Origin: a virus
Direction: 5' to 3' (one strand)
Length of the DNA: 23,938 nt
IMG/VR virus record: IMGVR_UViG_3300034020_001354
Coordinates: 1 to 23,938 of that record
Made by a program: the position numbers and the translations under genes. Numbering within the stretch: position 1 is the stretch's first letter; every line of letters begins with the position of its first letter. The notes beneath the pieces are model-generated. The model saw only the letters and a list, made by a program, of their open reading frames with translations, ran no database searches and was not told where the DNA came from. This document shows positions 7,356 through 16,234 of this stretch, piece after piece.

Positions 7356-9959
7356 ATGGCTGAACGCAATCTCTCCATTCGCCTGTCCGTGATCGACGGC
7401 GGCAAGGTCAAAGCCGAGCTGTCCGAAATTGGCGAGAAGGGGGAGCGCTCGCTCAAGAAAATTGAAGCGGCTGCCGCCCCAGCCTCCGGTGGCCTCAAGC
7501 TCCTGTCCAGCGCCGCCAACGATGCCAAGTTCCAACTGCAGGCCGCCACCGACCGACTTGGCATGCTGGGCTCGGTGCTGGGCAAACTCGGACCTGCCGG
7601 TCTGATCGCCGGTGCCAGCATCGCAGCACTCGGTGTGGGCATCACGGCGCTCGTCATGCCGGTGGCCCGGGTGGGTGATGAGTTCTTCAAGCTCTCGCAA
7701 AAGACTGGGGTATCGGTCGAGGCGCTGACCGCGCTGGACTACGCGGCCAAACTGTCGGATGTCAGCACCGAAGGCTTGACCAAGGCACTGCAAAAACTGT
7801 CGGTTGCCATGTTCGACTCCCAGGTCAACGGCGAAGAGGGCAGCGCAGCGTTGAAGGCGCTGGGTGTGTCGGCCACCGATGTGCACGGACAGATCCGTCC
7901 GACCGAGCAGGTCTTGCTGGATCTGGCCGACAAGTTTTCTGTCATGCCTGATGGTGCGGATAAGGCTGCTTTGGCGGTCAAGCTCTTCGGCAAAGAAGGC
8001 CTGGCCATCGTCCCGTTCCTGAACCAGGGGCGCGAGGGCATTACAGCGCTGATGGAAGAAGCGCAGCGCCTGGGCCTGGTCATGTCGGAAGACGTGGCGC
8101 GTGCATCCGAGGTCTTCAACGACAACCTGACGCGCCTGTCTGCCATCTTCGAGGGCGTGCAGCGCCAGATCGGCGCAGCAGTCATTCCGGTCCTGGCTGA
8201 CTTCACCGAGCAGGTGATCCTGGCGCAGGGAGAAACCGGCAGTTTCAGCAATGAATTGCAACGCATCACGTTCAACCGGGATGCCACGCTCGCGTTTCTG
8301 GAGTCGGTGGCCTCGGGTCTGGCCTTCATTGCCGAGTCGGCGGTGCTGGCCAAGCGGGTGATTGCCCAGCCTTTTGACAGCCTGTCGGTGGTGGGCAAGG
8401 ACATCGAGACCTGGTTCAAGACCGATTTGCTGCGCTCAATGAAGTCCATGGGTTACGACCCCAAAGTCATCGATGCGGAAATCGCCAAGCTGCAAGGGGC
8501 GCGTGACGACTACGTGCGCGCTGCCAACGACCGGCTCTTCAACATCAACCAGAACCCGGGCTATGCGGACCGGGTGGCCAAATTCTTCGATGAGCAGCGC
8601 CGCACCGTCCGCGTGATGGGCCAAAATTTTGTGCTCGACACCGAGGCCCAGGCCAAGGAAGTGCAGGCGATTTACGACAAGTTCTTGCCGACGCTGCCGC
8701 GCAAGGCCCGTCCAAACCTGGACCTCTCAGGATTTGAAAAGCCCAAGCCTGCCGAGAAACTCAACGAAGGCGAAGCCTTCCTTAACCAGCTGCGCTCGCG
8801 CCTGACCCGCACGCAAGAGGGTGAAGCTGCCGAACTGCGCGCCCGGGCCCTGCAGATCGAAGCCAAGGGCTACCAAGGGGTGGCGGCTGAGGCCGAGCAG
8901 TACATCCAGGTCCTCGAAGCCATCGAGCGCCAGAAGGAAGCGAACAAAGCCTTCGACGCCTTTGAAAAAGAAGAAGCTGCTTCGCGCAAGATCACCGAAG
9001 GCCTGATTGGCGGCAACCGCCAACGCATCGAAGCCCTGCAGTTGCAGCGCCAGATGCTGGACATGACCGATGGCGAAAAAGCCGCCCTGCAGGCCCGCTC
9101 TGATCTGGAAAAGGCAGCGGCCAATGCGCGGAAGGAAGCCAACCAGATCGAAGACCCGGGTCTGCGGGCTCAGACCATTGAAGCCATCAACGATGCGTTG
9201 GCCAGGCAACTGCCCATCGTTGAAGACCTGGTGCGGGCCAACACGGAATATCAGCGCAATTTTGAGTACGGTGCCAAGTCGGCACTCAGAACCTATATCG
9301 ACGACGCGACCAACGCCGCCAAGCGTGCCCAGCAGGTCACAGCCAATGCGTTTCGAGGGATGGAGGCGGCGCTCACACAGTTCGTGACGACCGGCAAGCT
9401 GGACTTCAAAAGCCTGGCCGATTCCATCATCTCGGACCTGGTCCGCATCCAGATCCAGCGATCTATCACGCTGCCGCTGGCCAATGCAATGTCCAGCATG
9501 GACTGGGGTTCGATGTGGGGCGGTCTGTTTCCGTCCGCGCAGGGCAATGTGTTCAACGCCCCGGCGCTTTCGGTCTACCGCAACACGGTGGTCGACCGTC
9601 CGACAGTGTTCCCCTTTGCCCAAGGGGCAGGCTTCACGAGCCTGCCCCGTATCGGCCTCATGGGTGAAAAACCTGGCAGCCCGGGCGAAGCCATCATGCC
9701 GCTCACGCGCATGCGCGATGGCGATCTGGGCGTCAAAGTCAACGGCGGAGGCAGCACCGTCATCGTCAATGTCATCGAGGCGGCCGGCAAAGGTGGCCAG
9801 CAACAGCAGCGAACCGACAGCAACGGCAACCAGGTGATCGACGTCTGGGTGGAACAAATCACGGCCAAGGTCTGGGGCGATGTGGCGCGTGGTGCCGGTC
9901 CCGGCCCTGGCGTGCTGGCCAACACCTACGGCCTGAACCGCGTGGCAGGCGCGTACTGA
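7356..9959 (+). CDS. Tail tape measure protein (lambda H-like)
   Basis: An 867-residue protein, nearly the size of lambda H (853), that sets tail length and is ejected with the DNA. The N-terminus has short beta and coil segments (RLSVIDGGKVKAELSEIG), followed by a hydrophobic stretch around residues 79-103 (PAGLIAGASIAALGVGITALV), which may insert in the host inner membrane. Long Ala/Glu/Lys/Gln-rich helices with likely coiled coils fill about residues 470-660. The C-terminus, with FPFAQGAGF, a GEKPGSPGEAIMPL segment and a Gly-rich end, is typical of the lambda-family tape measure C-terminal domain. It lies directly after the G/GT pair, its chaperones. No peptidase or lysozyme domain is visible in it. 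Confidence 0.95.
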   Translation: MAERNLSIRLSVIDGGKVKAELSEIGEKGERSLKKIEAAAAPASGGLKLLSSAANDAKFQLQAATDRLGMLGSVLGKLGPAGLIAGASIAALGVGITALVMPVARVGDEFFKLSQKTGVSVEALTALDYAAKLSDVSTEGLTKALQKLSVAMFDSQVNGEEGSAALKALGVSATDVHGQIRPTEQVLLDLADKFSVMPDGADKAALAVKLFGKEGLAIVPFLNQGREGITALMEEAQRLGLVMSEDVARASEVFNDNLTRLSAIFEGVQRQIGAAVIPVLADFTEQVILAQGETGSFSNELQRITFNRDATLAFLESVASGLAFIAESAVLAKRVIAQPFDSLSVVGKDIETWFKTDLLRSMKSMGYDPKVIDAEIAKLQGARDDYVRAANDRLFNINQNPGYADRVAKFFDEQRRTVRVMGQNFVLDTEAQAKEVQAIYDKFLPTLPRKARPNLDLSGFEKPKPAEKLNEGEAFLNQLRSRLTRTQEGEAAELRARALQIEAKGYQGVAAEAEQYIQVLEAIERQKEANKAFDAFEKEEAASRKITEGLIGGNRQRIEALQLQRQMLDMTDGEKAALQARSDLEKAAANARKEANQIEDPGLRAQTIEAINDALARQLPIVEDLVRANTEYQRNFEYGAKSALRTYIDDATNAAKRAQQVTANAFRGMEAALTQFVTTGKLDFKSLADSIISDLVRIQIQRSITLPLANAMSSMDWGSMWGGLFPSAQGNVFNAPALSVYRNTVVDRPTVFPFAQGAGFTSLPRIGLMGEKPGSPGEAIMPLTRMRDGDLGVKVNGGGSTVIVNVIEAAGKGGQQQQRTDSNGNQVIDVWVEQITAKVWGDVARGAGPGPGVLANTYGLNRVAGAY

Positions 9960-9972
9960 TCGGGAGAAAAAC

Positions 9973-10326
9973 ATGGCCACCTGGCCCACAACATTGCCCC
10001 GGCCGCAGGTCGCGGGCTACGCGATCGCGCCGGTGGATGTCACCGTGCGCACTGACATGGAGGCTGGTCTGCCCCGCGTGCGCCGCCGCAGTGCAGCACG
10101 CAATGATCAGGTGAGTGTTGGCTGGCGTTTCACGGATGCCCAAATGGCCACGTTTCGGGCTTGGTTCGATGGCGACTGTGCCAATGGAGCCAGTTGGTTC
10201 ACGGTGGATCTGAACACTGGAGACGCGGGCTTGCGTTCTGTTCAGGCCCGATTTGTGGGTCCCTGGCAGTCGCAAATGCAGCCTGGCCCGCGTTGGCAGG
10301 TCAGTGCGAAGTTGGAGATTCGATGA
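9973..10326 (+). CDS. Minor tail protein, M position
   Basis: A 117-residue protein beginning 13 nt after the tape measure gene, behind a GGGAG ribosome site (9961-9965). In lambda the gene here is M (109 residues), part of the tail-tip initiator complex. The sequence is beta-rich, starts MATWPTTLPRPQVAGYAIAP and has a Trp-rich middle (FRAWFDGDCANGASWFTV). Similar small proteins are found after the tape measure gene in many proteobacterial siphovirus prophages. Homology to M itself is not visible, so the role comes from gene order. Confidence 0.7.
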   Translation: MATWPTTLPRPQVAGYAIAPVDVTVRTDMEAGLPRVRRRSAARNDQVSVGWRFTDAQMATFRAWFDGDCANGASWFTVDLNTGDAGLRSVQARFVGPWQSQMQPGPRWQVSAKLEIR

Positions 10327-10355
10327 TGGAGGTTCGCAGATGGAGGTCTTGATTC

Positions 10356-10895
10356 ATGCCAGATGACACCTTGAGCCTGGCGATCAAAGAGGCCTACGCC
10401 AGCGCGCCCTCCAACCTGGTGATCCACCACACCCTGGAGATCTGGCATCCGAATTTCTCGACGCCGATTCGGGTGGTGCGCGATCACGTGGATCTGACCG
10501 CCAAGCTGGAATCCAGCGCCCCGCGCAACGCCGGAGAGTACGTCACCTTTGTGGGCTATGCCTTCGATGTCGTGCCGCCCGAGGTGACTCACACCGCCGT
10601 GCCGCAGTGCGTGATCGAGATCGACAACGTCAGCCGCGACATCCTGGCCAACGTGGAAGCATCCATGAACGGACAGCCTGGAAGCAGTGAGTTGATCACC
10701 GTGACCTACCGGGCATTCCTGTCATCGGACCTGACTGCCCCGCAAAACAACCCACCGCTCACGCTGACCGTGATGTCGATCTCGGCCACGGTGTTTCGGG
10801 TACGTGCCACTTGTGGGTTTCCGAACCTCGCCAACCGGCGATTCCCTGGCCTGGACTACACGGCCGAAGTCTTTCCTGGATTGATTGCGCAATGA
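10356..10895 (+). CDS. DUF1833 tail protein (L position)
   Basis: A 179-residue protein of the DUF1833 type, common in lambda-like prophages between the M-like and NlpC/P60 genes, where lambda L (232 residues) is found. Recognisable parts are the N-terminal IHHTLEIWHPNF, the DLTAKLE segment and the C-terminal FPNLANRRFPGLDYTAEVFPGL, which includes the family's usual FPG...Y pattern. Lambda L binds an Fe-S cluster in its C-terminal domain through cysteines; this protein has only two Cys (in VPQCV and ATCGFP), so a cluster is unlikely. The stop overlaps the next ATG by four bases. The ribosome site is one of two copies of GATGGAGGT just upstream. Confidence 0.83.
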   Translation: MPDDTLSLAIKEAYASAPSNLVIHHTLEIWHPNFSTPIRVVRDHVDLTAKLESSAPRNAGEYVTFVGYAFDVVPPEVTHTAVPQCVIEIDNVSRDILANVEASMNGQPGSSELITVTYRAFLSSDLTAPQNNPPLTLTVMSISATVFRVRATCGFPNLANRRFPGLDYTAEVFPGLIAQ

Positions 10896-11287
10896 ACCCA
10901 CAAACTCCTCACTGGGCCATCCAGTACATCGGCCTGCCTTGGGTGGCTGGTAGCAGCGACTGCTGGTCGTTTGCGCGCCAGGTATGGCGCGAGCAGTTTG
11001 GCTGGGATGTGGCTGCCGTCGATGTCAATGTCGCCAGTCGGCTGTCATCACTACGCGCTTTTGACGATCACCCTGAGTACGCGCACTGGCAGATCGTCAG
11101 AGACCCGCGCGAGGGCGATGCCTGCCTGATGGGCAAATCTGAGCGACCCAGTCACATTGGCGTGTATTTGGCGGCCGATGGAGGGGGCGTGCTGCACTCC
11201 CTGGAAACGGTGGGTGTGGTCTTTACGCCGGTGTCGGCATTGCCCAGCGTGGGCTTGAGGGTGCTGTCATGGCATCGACGGCGCTGA
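10892..11287 (+). CDS. NlpC/P60-family tail peptidase (K-like)
   Basis: A 131-residue NlpC/P60 papain-like cysteine peptidase. Cys24 in the SSDCWSFARQVW motif is the nucleophile, His88 in PSHIGVYL the general base, and His102 in GVLHSLETV the probable third residue. The GDACLM strand precedes the His, as usual. In lambda the matching domain is the C-terminal half of K; the JAB/Mov34-like N-terminal half of K is missing here, giving a single-domain protein. It is expected to sit at the tail tip and cut peptidoglycan or process the tip during infection. The start at 10892 (ATGA overlap) was chosen over an upstream ATG at 10811 inside the DUF1833 gene. Confidence 0.88.
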   Translation: MNPQTPHWAIQYIGLPWVAGSSDCWSFARQVWREQFGWDVAAVDVNVASRLSSLRAFDDHPEYAHWQIVRDPREGDACLMGKSERPSHIGVYLAADGGGVLHSLETVGVVFTPVSALPSVGLRVLSWHRRR

Positions 11288-14151
11288 GTTCACCCAGCCA
11301 TCCGTTCGCCCACAGCATCACTGTCCGCAACCCTTTCCATCCACACCAGGACCGCCAGATCACGGCCATCCCGGGGCCGGTGGCTTTGCGTTCGCTTGTG
11401 CCCGAGACGGATCAGCCCATCCTGGTTCTGCGCAATGGCGAGGCCCAGTTGCGAGCTACCTGGGATCAACCGGTGTGCGGCGGCGACCTGATCGCCATCA
11501 TTGTGTTGCCTCAGGGCGGAGGAGGCGGTGGCTCTAACCCACTGCGCATGGTGCTGATGCTGGCGGTGATGGTCTACGCACCGGTGTTGGCATCTGAGTT
11601 CATCGGCATCAACGGCGCGGCCGTGCTCGGTTCGATGGGCGTATCGGCCGTGCAGGCCGGCGCCACCATGCTGGGTATGGCGTTGGTCAATGCGGTCATT
11701 CCGCCGCCCAAGCCCACCACGGCGCAGCAGGCGGCGAGTTTGGCTGCTCCGTCGCCCACCTACAACCTGCAAGCGCAGGGCAACATGGCGCGGCTCGATC
11801 AGGCCATTCCGGTGCAGTACGGCAGGGTCTGTGCGTACCCCGACTTCGCTGCGCAGCCGTATGTCGAATACGCCGGTAACGAGCAGTACCTGTACCAGCT
11901 GCTGTGTCTGGGCATGGGGGAATACGCCATCGAGGCCATCCGCATCGAGGACACCCCGGTCGCCAACTTTGCCGAGATCGACTACGAAGTGATTGCGCCG
12001 GGCGGTGCGATCACCAAGTTCCCAACCAATGTGGTCAGTTCGGTGGAGGTCTCTGGGCAGGAACTGGCGGGAAGCCTTGGGGCGACCTACAGCCAGTCCG
12101 GTACGACGATCACCGTCACCTTGGCTGCGCACGGTTACGCCGTGGGCCGGGTGCTGTACCTGGATGTCTCATCTGGTGCGGCGGTGAGCGGTGCCTATTC
12201 GATTGCCACAGTGCCAAGCGCCGATACCTTCACGGTCACGGCAGCCAGCAGTCTTTCGACCGGTGGCAACGTCACCCTGCAGCACTACATCGGTGGCTTC
12301 GTGGCCAATGCCGCTGGCTCCCAGGCCAACACCCTGGGGCTGGACTTCGTGCTCTCGCGTGGTCTGTATGAGGCCCAAACTGACGGCACCTTGAGCGAAT
12401 TGACGCTGTCGGTCGCCATTGAGGCGCGGACGGTCAACGACCTGGGCGTGGTAACGGGCAACTGGTCCGTCTTGGGCCAGCGCTTTTACACGGCCAAAAC
12501 CACCACGCCGCAGCGTTACTCGGAGCGATTCACCGTGGCCGCTGGCCGCTACGAAGTCCGTGTGCGGCGCCTGGATGCCAAGCAGACCGATACACGCTTT
12601 GGCCATGAAATTCTCTGGGGAGGCCTCAGGGCCTACCTGCCCGAGACACGGACCTTTGGCAACGTGACGCTGATCGCGATGCGCATGCGCGCGTCCAACA
12701 ACCTGTCAGCGCAGGCCTCGCGCAAGATCAACGTCGTCTGCACCCGCAAACTGCAGGTCTGGAATGGCAGCAGTTGGTCAGCACCGGTGGCCACGCGCAG
12801 CATTGCCTGGGCGCTGGCGGACGCCTGCCGAAACACCAGCTATGGTGCCAAACTTGCGGATGCCCGATTGGATCTGGCCGGGCTCAAGGTGCTGGATGCA
12901 CTGTGGGCCAGCCGAGGGGATGAGTTCAGTGCCCGATTTGATACGGCGCTGAACTTCTGGGAGGCGATCACTAAGATCGCGCAGGCGGGTCGCGCCAAGC
13001 CCTACATGCTTGGGGGCATCATCCGCTTCGCGCGCGACGGTGCGCAGAGCCTGTCGGTGGCCATGTTCTCGATGCGCAACATCGTGCGCGGCAGTTTCAG
13101 TGTCGAGTACCTGCTGCCCTCGGACGACATGGCCGATGCGGTGGAGGTGAGCTACTGGGACGCTGAAGTTTGGGCATCGCGCCGCGTCACGGCCAAGCTG
13201 GCAGACAGCGCAGCCAGCAAACCTGCCAGGATCGAACTCTTTGGGGTGACCAGCCGCCAGCAGGCCTACCGCGAAGGGTTGTATCAGGCGGCCAGCAACC
13301 GCTACCGTCGCCGGTTGGTGAAGTTCACCACCGAGATGGAAGGTTTCATTCCGGCCTTCGGCGACCTGATCGCCATCCAGCACGATATGCCCGCCTGGGG
13401 CCAGTTTGCCGAATGCACTGGGTGGAACGCGGCAAGCCGAACGCTCACGGTGTCTGAGCCGCTGACCTGGAGCATTGCCAATCACTACATTGGTTTTAGG
13501 ACCAAAGCCGGTGGCGTGGACGGGCCCTATGCAGTCAGCCGTGGGGCGTCAGACAACGAGATGGTGCTGACGAACCATCCCGTGACCGTGCCTTACGCCG
13601 GACAGGATTGCGAGCGCACCCACATTGCCTTCGGCTGGGGTGACACCTGGCGGCAGTTGGCCAAGGTCGTTGCCGTGCGCCCGCGCGGTCTGCACCAGGT
13701 CGAGATCGAGGCCATCAACGAGGACCCGTCAGTGCACAGCGCCGACCAGGGGGTCACGGCACCAGCGGTGGTGACGAGCCAGTTGACCACGCTCTACACC
13801 ACGCCGCTGATCGCGGACCTGACCCTGAGGTCCTCCACGACGGACAACAGCAAGGCCTTGCTGACCTGGACGCCCGCACCGGGGGCAGAGAGCTACCAGA
13901 TCGAGATGGCAGCGGGCAGCAACCCGTACGCGGCCAACCTGGTCTGGACCCGGGTGGGGGAGACCTCGGCCAACAACTTCGCGGTCACGGCGCTGTATGG
14001 CGCGCAGACCCTGATCCGGGTGCGTGGCGTTGGCCTCACAGCCGGGCCATGGGTGGCGCTTTTCTACGGCAGCAGTGCCGACTACATGTGGGTCAGCGAT
14101 AACCAATTGATGTGGCAAGCCGATGCCGCCTCGCTGATGTGGCGCTATTGA
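11269..14151 (+). CDS. Tail-tip host-specificity protein, I-J fusion (TipJ-like)
   Basis: A 960-residue central tail fibre/tip protein. Residues 1-85 resemble a small beta-grasp part, followed by a Gly-rich linker and a hydrophobic region (93-145) like lambda I. From about residue 160, YNLQAQGNMARLDQAIPVQYG and the LLCLGMGEYAIEAIRIEDTPV segment match the J N-terminus. So I and J appear joined in one frame. A ~65-residue beta module rich in Ser/Thr/Val (about 274-338, with HGYAVG and SADTFTVTAA) interrupts the hub domain. A fibronectin type III-like domain lies near 855-930, and the tail ends in repeated Trp motifs (YMWVSDNQLMW, SLMWRY). It overlaps the K-like gene by 19 nt. It should form the tail tip that contacts the receptor. 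Confidence 0.92.
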   Translation: MASTALSSPSHPFAHSITVRNPFHPHQDRQITAIPGPVALRSLVPETDQPILVLRNGEAQLRATWDQPVCGGDLIAIIVLPQGGGGGGSNPLRMVLMLAVMVYAPVLASEFIGINGAAVLGSMGVSAVQAGATMLGMALVNAVIPPPKPTTAQQAASLAAPSPTYNLQAQGNMARLDQAIPVQYGRVCAYPDFAAQPYVEYAGNEQYLYQLLCLGMGEYAIEAIRIEDTPVANFAEIDYEVIAPGGAITKFPTNVVSSVEVSGQELAGSLGATYSQSGTTITVTLAAHGYAVGRVLYLDVSSGAAVSGAYSIATVPSADTFTVTAASSLSTGGNVTLQHYIGGFVANAAGSQANTLGLDFVLSRGLYEAQTDGTLSELTLSVAIEARTVNDLGVVTGNWSVLGQRFYTAKTTTPQRYSERFTVAAGRYEVRVRRLDAKQTDTRFGHEILWGGLRAYLPETRTFGNVTLIAMRMRASNNLSAQASRKINVVCTRKLQVWNGSSWSAPVATRSIAWALADACRNTSYGAKLADARLDLAGLKVLDALWASRGDEFSARFDTALNFWEAITKIAQAGRAKPYMLGGIIRFARDGAQSLSVAMFSMRNIVRGSFSVEYLLPSDDMADAVEVSYWDAEVWASRRVTAKLADSAASKPARIELFGVTSRQQAYREGLYQAASNRYRRRLVKFTTEMEGFIPAFGDLIAIQHDMPAWGQFAECTGWNAASRTLTVSEPLTWSIANHYIGFRTKAGGVDGPYAVSRGASDNEMVLTNHPVTVPYAGQDCERTHIAFGWGDTWRQLAKVVAVRPRGLHQVEIEAINEDPSVHSADQGVTAPAVVTSQLTTLYTTPLIADLTLRSSTTDNSKALLTWTPAPGAESYQIEMAAGSNPYAANLVWTRVGETSANNFAVTALYGAQTLIRVRGVGLTAGPWVALFYGSSADYMWVSDNQLMWQADAASLMWRY

Positions 14152-14180
14152 GAGCCCAAGCAACGAACAGGAGATCAACG

Positions 14181-14519
14181 ATGAGCGCCCCCAAGTACGA
14201 CATCCAACTGGCGCAAGGCGAAACCTTTTATACGGCACTGACGCTTGATGAGGGCGGTGCCGTGATGGACCTGCAAGCCTATGCCTTTGAAGGTCAGATC
14301 CGTGCCACACCTGAAAGTCCGACTGTGCTGGCGAGCTTTGGTTTTGATGAGAGTCGGCTCTCCAGCGGCACGGTGGCCATCACCTTGCCAGCGTCAGTCA
14401 CCGAAAGTTTGCCGGTGCGTGCTTGTGTCTACGACCTCTTCATGACCAGTCCAGCAGGTATTCGCACCCAGCTGCTCAAAGGCAGTGTGTTGGTGTCCAT
14501 GCGAATCACACGCGGCTGA
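14181..14519 (+). CDS. Small tail-fibre adaptor-like protein
   Basis: A 112-residue beta-rich protein with ATG at 14181 and an ACAGGAG ribosome site (14167-14173). Its pattern, an N-terminal DIQLAQGETFYTALTL, a central IRATPES strand, and a final GVYDL-like segment (RACVYDLFMTS) before a VLVSMRITRG end, resembles baseplate upper-protein N-terminal domains that connect fibres to the tip. It follows J directly and starts the fibre block. The role is inferred from fold-like pattern and position; no specific family is certain. Confidence 0.65.
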   Translation: MSAPKYDIQLAQGETFYTALTLDEGGAVMDLQAYAFEGQIRATPESPTVLASFGFDESRLSSGTVAITLPASVTESLPVRACVYDLFMTSPAGIRTQLLKGSVLVSMRITRG

Positions 14520-14537
14520 TGGGAGTCGAGAGACACC

Positions 14538-14741
14538 ATGGCCATCCGCATTTCCATCACCACTCCGAGGCAACCCGGAGTCACGTTGCAAACCGACACC
14601 CAGACCGTGCGGGTCCAGCCGCAGGACGTGCGCACGGTACTCACCAACATTGGCGTCCCGGGTCCTACCGGCCCCAAGGGTGACAAAGGCGATCAAGGCG
14701 TGCTTGACCCCAACGCCGTGATCGACGCTGGCTACTTCTGA
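14538..14741 (+). CDS. Small tail protein with a short collagen-like stretch
   Basis: A 67-residue protein with a beta-like N-terminus (MAIRISITTPRQPGVTLQT), a helix, then Gly-X-Y triplets (GVPGPTGPKGDKGDQGV, residues 39-55) and an end NAVIDAGYF. Five to six collagen triplets are enough to trimerise when next to a folded domain, so this may be a small trimeric linker between tip and fibre. The last residues resemble the end of the 399-residue fibre downstream (AAIDGGTF). The ribosome site is weak (GGGAGTCG at 14520-14527). Function unknown. Confidence 0.68.
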   Translation: MAIRISITTPRQPGVTLQTDTQTVRVQPQDVRTVLTNIGVPGPTGPKGDKGDQGVLDPNAVIDAGYF

Positions 14742-14775
14742 ATTTGCACAGTTATCAACTTCAAGGAGGGATTTC

Positions 14776-15975
14776 ATGCCCCAAACCCTACAGATCAAAC
14801 GCTCGGCAACAACCGCCACGCCACCTACATTGGCTGTGGGTGAACTGGCTTGGTCCGAGGTTTCAGACAATCTCTTCATTGGCGAGAGCGGCAACGTCGT
14901 CACGCCCATTGCGGGTGCGGGCACCTTTGCCCGCAAGGCCGACAGCCTCTCCATCACCGGTGATGTGTCTGGCACGGGCACCGTGGCATCTGGCGTCGCC
15001 GTTGCTTTGCCGGCTACCGGCGTTACCGCTGGAACGCATGGCAGCGCCACCCAGGTGGGCCAGTTCACGGTGGATGCCAAAGGCCGACTAACTGCTGCAG
15101 CCAATGTCTCGATCACCCCGGCCTGGACTTCGATCACAGGCAAGCCGACGACGCTGTCTGGCTACGGTATCACCGATGCCCTGGCCCTGACCACGGCAGC
15201 GCCCAGTGCCTTGGCTGCAAGTGCCTCGGTGGGTACCGCCACCACCGCAGCGCGAGCGGACCACGTGCATGCCCTGCCTACGCCAGCAGCTATTGGGGCC
15301 ATTCCATCGACGGCCATTGGTGCTGCCAACGGTGTGGCGGGCCTGGGAGCGGATGGGAAGGTGCCCACGGCGCAATTGCCCGATGTGGCTATTGGAGGCT
15401 TGAACTACCAGGGCACCTGGAACGCCAGCACCAACACACCCACCATCCCGACGGCGTCTAGCAGCAACAAGGGCTTCTACTACAAGGTGGCCACGGCTGG
15501 TAGCACCAACGTCAGTGGCATCACCGACTGGCAAATCGGTGACTGGATCGTGAGCAACGGCAGCGCCTGGGACAAGATCGACAACACCGATTCAGTCTCC
15601 AGCGTCAACGGCGCAACGGGCGCTGTGACCATCACCACCATCACGGGCAATGCGGGGACTGCCACGAAGCTACTGACTGCTCGAACCATCGCCATGACGG
15701 GCGATGTGAGTTGGACATCCGCTGCTTTTGATGGCTCGGCCAACGTCACGGGCACAGCCACTTTGGCCAGCACCGGTGTCGCCGCTTCCAGTTACGGCTC
15801 TGGGGCACTGATCCCCACCTTCACGGTGGATGCCAAGGGACGGCTTACTTCAGCAGGCACCACCACCAACACCCCCGCCTGGAGCAGCGTGACGGGCAAG
15901 CCCACGACGCTGGCTGGCTACGGCATCTCTGATGCCTTGTCCACAAGTGCTGCCATCGATGGCGGAACGTTCTGA
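14776..15975 (+). CDS. Tail fibre with anchor domain and duplicated fibre module
   Basis: A 399-residue low-complexity fibre rich in Ala, Thr, Ser and Gly. Residues 1-40 (LQIKRSATTATPPTLAVGELAW...) look like the short N-terminal domain found on many phage fibres, named after the Bordetella phage tropism determinant. A ~80-residue module occurs twice, at about 58-136 and 306-388, each containing TVDAKGRLT and (I/V)TGKPTTL.GYGI.DAL, the latter matching the phage tail fibre repeat family. Between them lie ADHVHALP, GLGADGKVPTAQLPD and a DWQIGDWIVSNGSAWDKID segment common to fibre proteins. There is a good AAGGAGG ribosome site (14762-14768). It probably forms a trimeric side or tip fibre. No chaperone gene is obvious. 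Confidence 0.85.
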   Translation: MPQTLQIKRSATTATPPTLAVGELAWSEVSDNLFIGESGNVVTPIAGAGTFARKADSLSITGDVSGTGTVASGVAVALPATGVTAGTHGSATQVGQFTVDAKGRLTAAANVSITPAWTSITGKPTTLSGYGITDALALTTAAPSALAASASVGTATTAARADHVHALPTPAAIGAIPSTAIGAANGVAGLGADGKVPTAQLPDVAIGGLNYQGTWNASTNTPTIPTASSSNKGFYYKVATAGSTNVSGITDWQIGDWIVSNGSAWDKIDNTDSVSSVNGATGAVTITTITGNAGTATKLLTARTIAMTGDVSWTSAAFDGSANVTGTATLASTGVAASSYGSGALIPTFTVDAKGRLTSAGTTTNTPAWSSVTGKPTTLAGYGISDALSTSAAIDGGTF

Positions 15976-16017
15976 GTTTTCTTCAACCCCTCTGCTTAGA
16001 GAAAAGGAGGCCTGTTT

Positions 16018-16221
16018 ATGGCTCAAGTCATCAAGGTCAAACAATCGTCTGTGGCGGGCAAGGTCCCGACCACGACGCAGCTTCAGTTGGGCGAACTGGC
16101 CCTGAACACCACGGACGGCAAGCTTTACTTCAAGAAAAACGTGAGCGGGACCGAATCGGTCGTGACGGTTTCTGCGTCGACCGCATCTCAAGGTGAAAAC
16201 ACCTTGATGTGGTCTCAGTGA
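16018..16221 (+). CDS. Stand-alone fibre N-terminal anchor-like protein
   Basis: A 67-residue protein whose sequence (IKVKQSSVAGKVPTTTQLQLGELAL, then DGKLYFKKN) follows the same pattern as the first 40 residues of the fibre at 14776, but nothing further is attached. It ends ENTLMWSQ; a Leu-Met-Trp also closes the J-like protein. The ribosome site AAAAGGAGG (16002-16010) is strong. It may be a small structural piece that links fibres to the tip, or the remnant of a longer fibre whose distal part was lost. Each explanation fits; no frameshifted continuation was found downstream. Confidence 0.75.
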   Translation: MAQVIKVKQSSVAGKVPTTTQLQLGELALNTTDGKLYFKKNVSGTESVVTVSASTASQGENTLMWSQ

Positions 16222-16234
16222 ACGGGAGAGATGC

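Noticed and set aside
14776-16221. Diversity-generating retroelement, suggested by the Mtd-type fibre N-termini
   Set aside because: No reverse transcriptase, template repeat or variable repeat is visible in the window.
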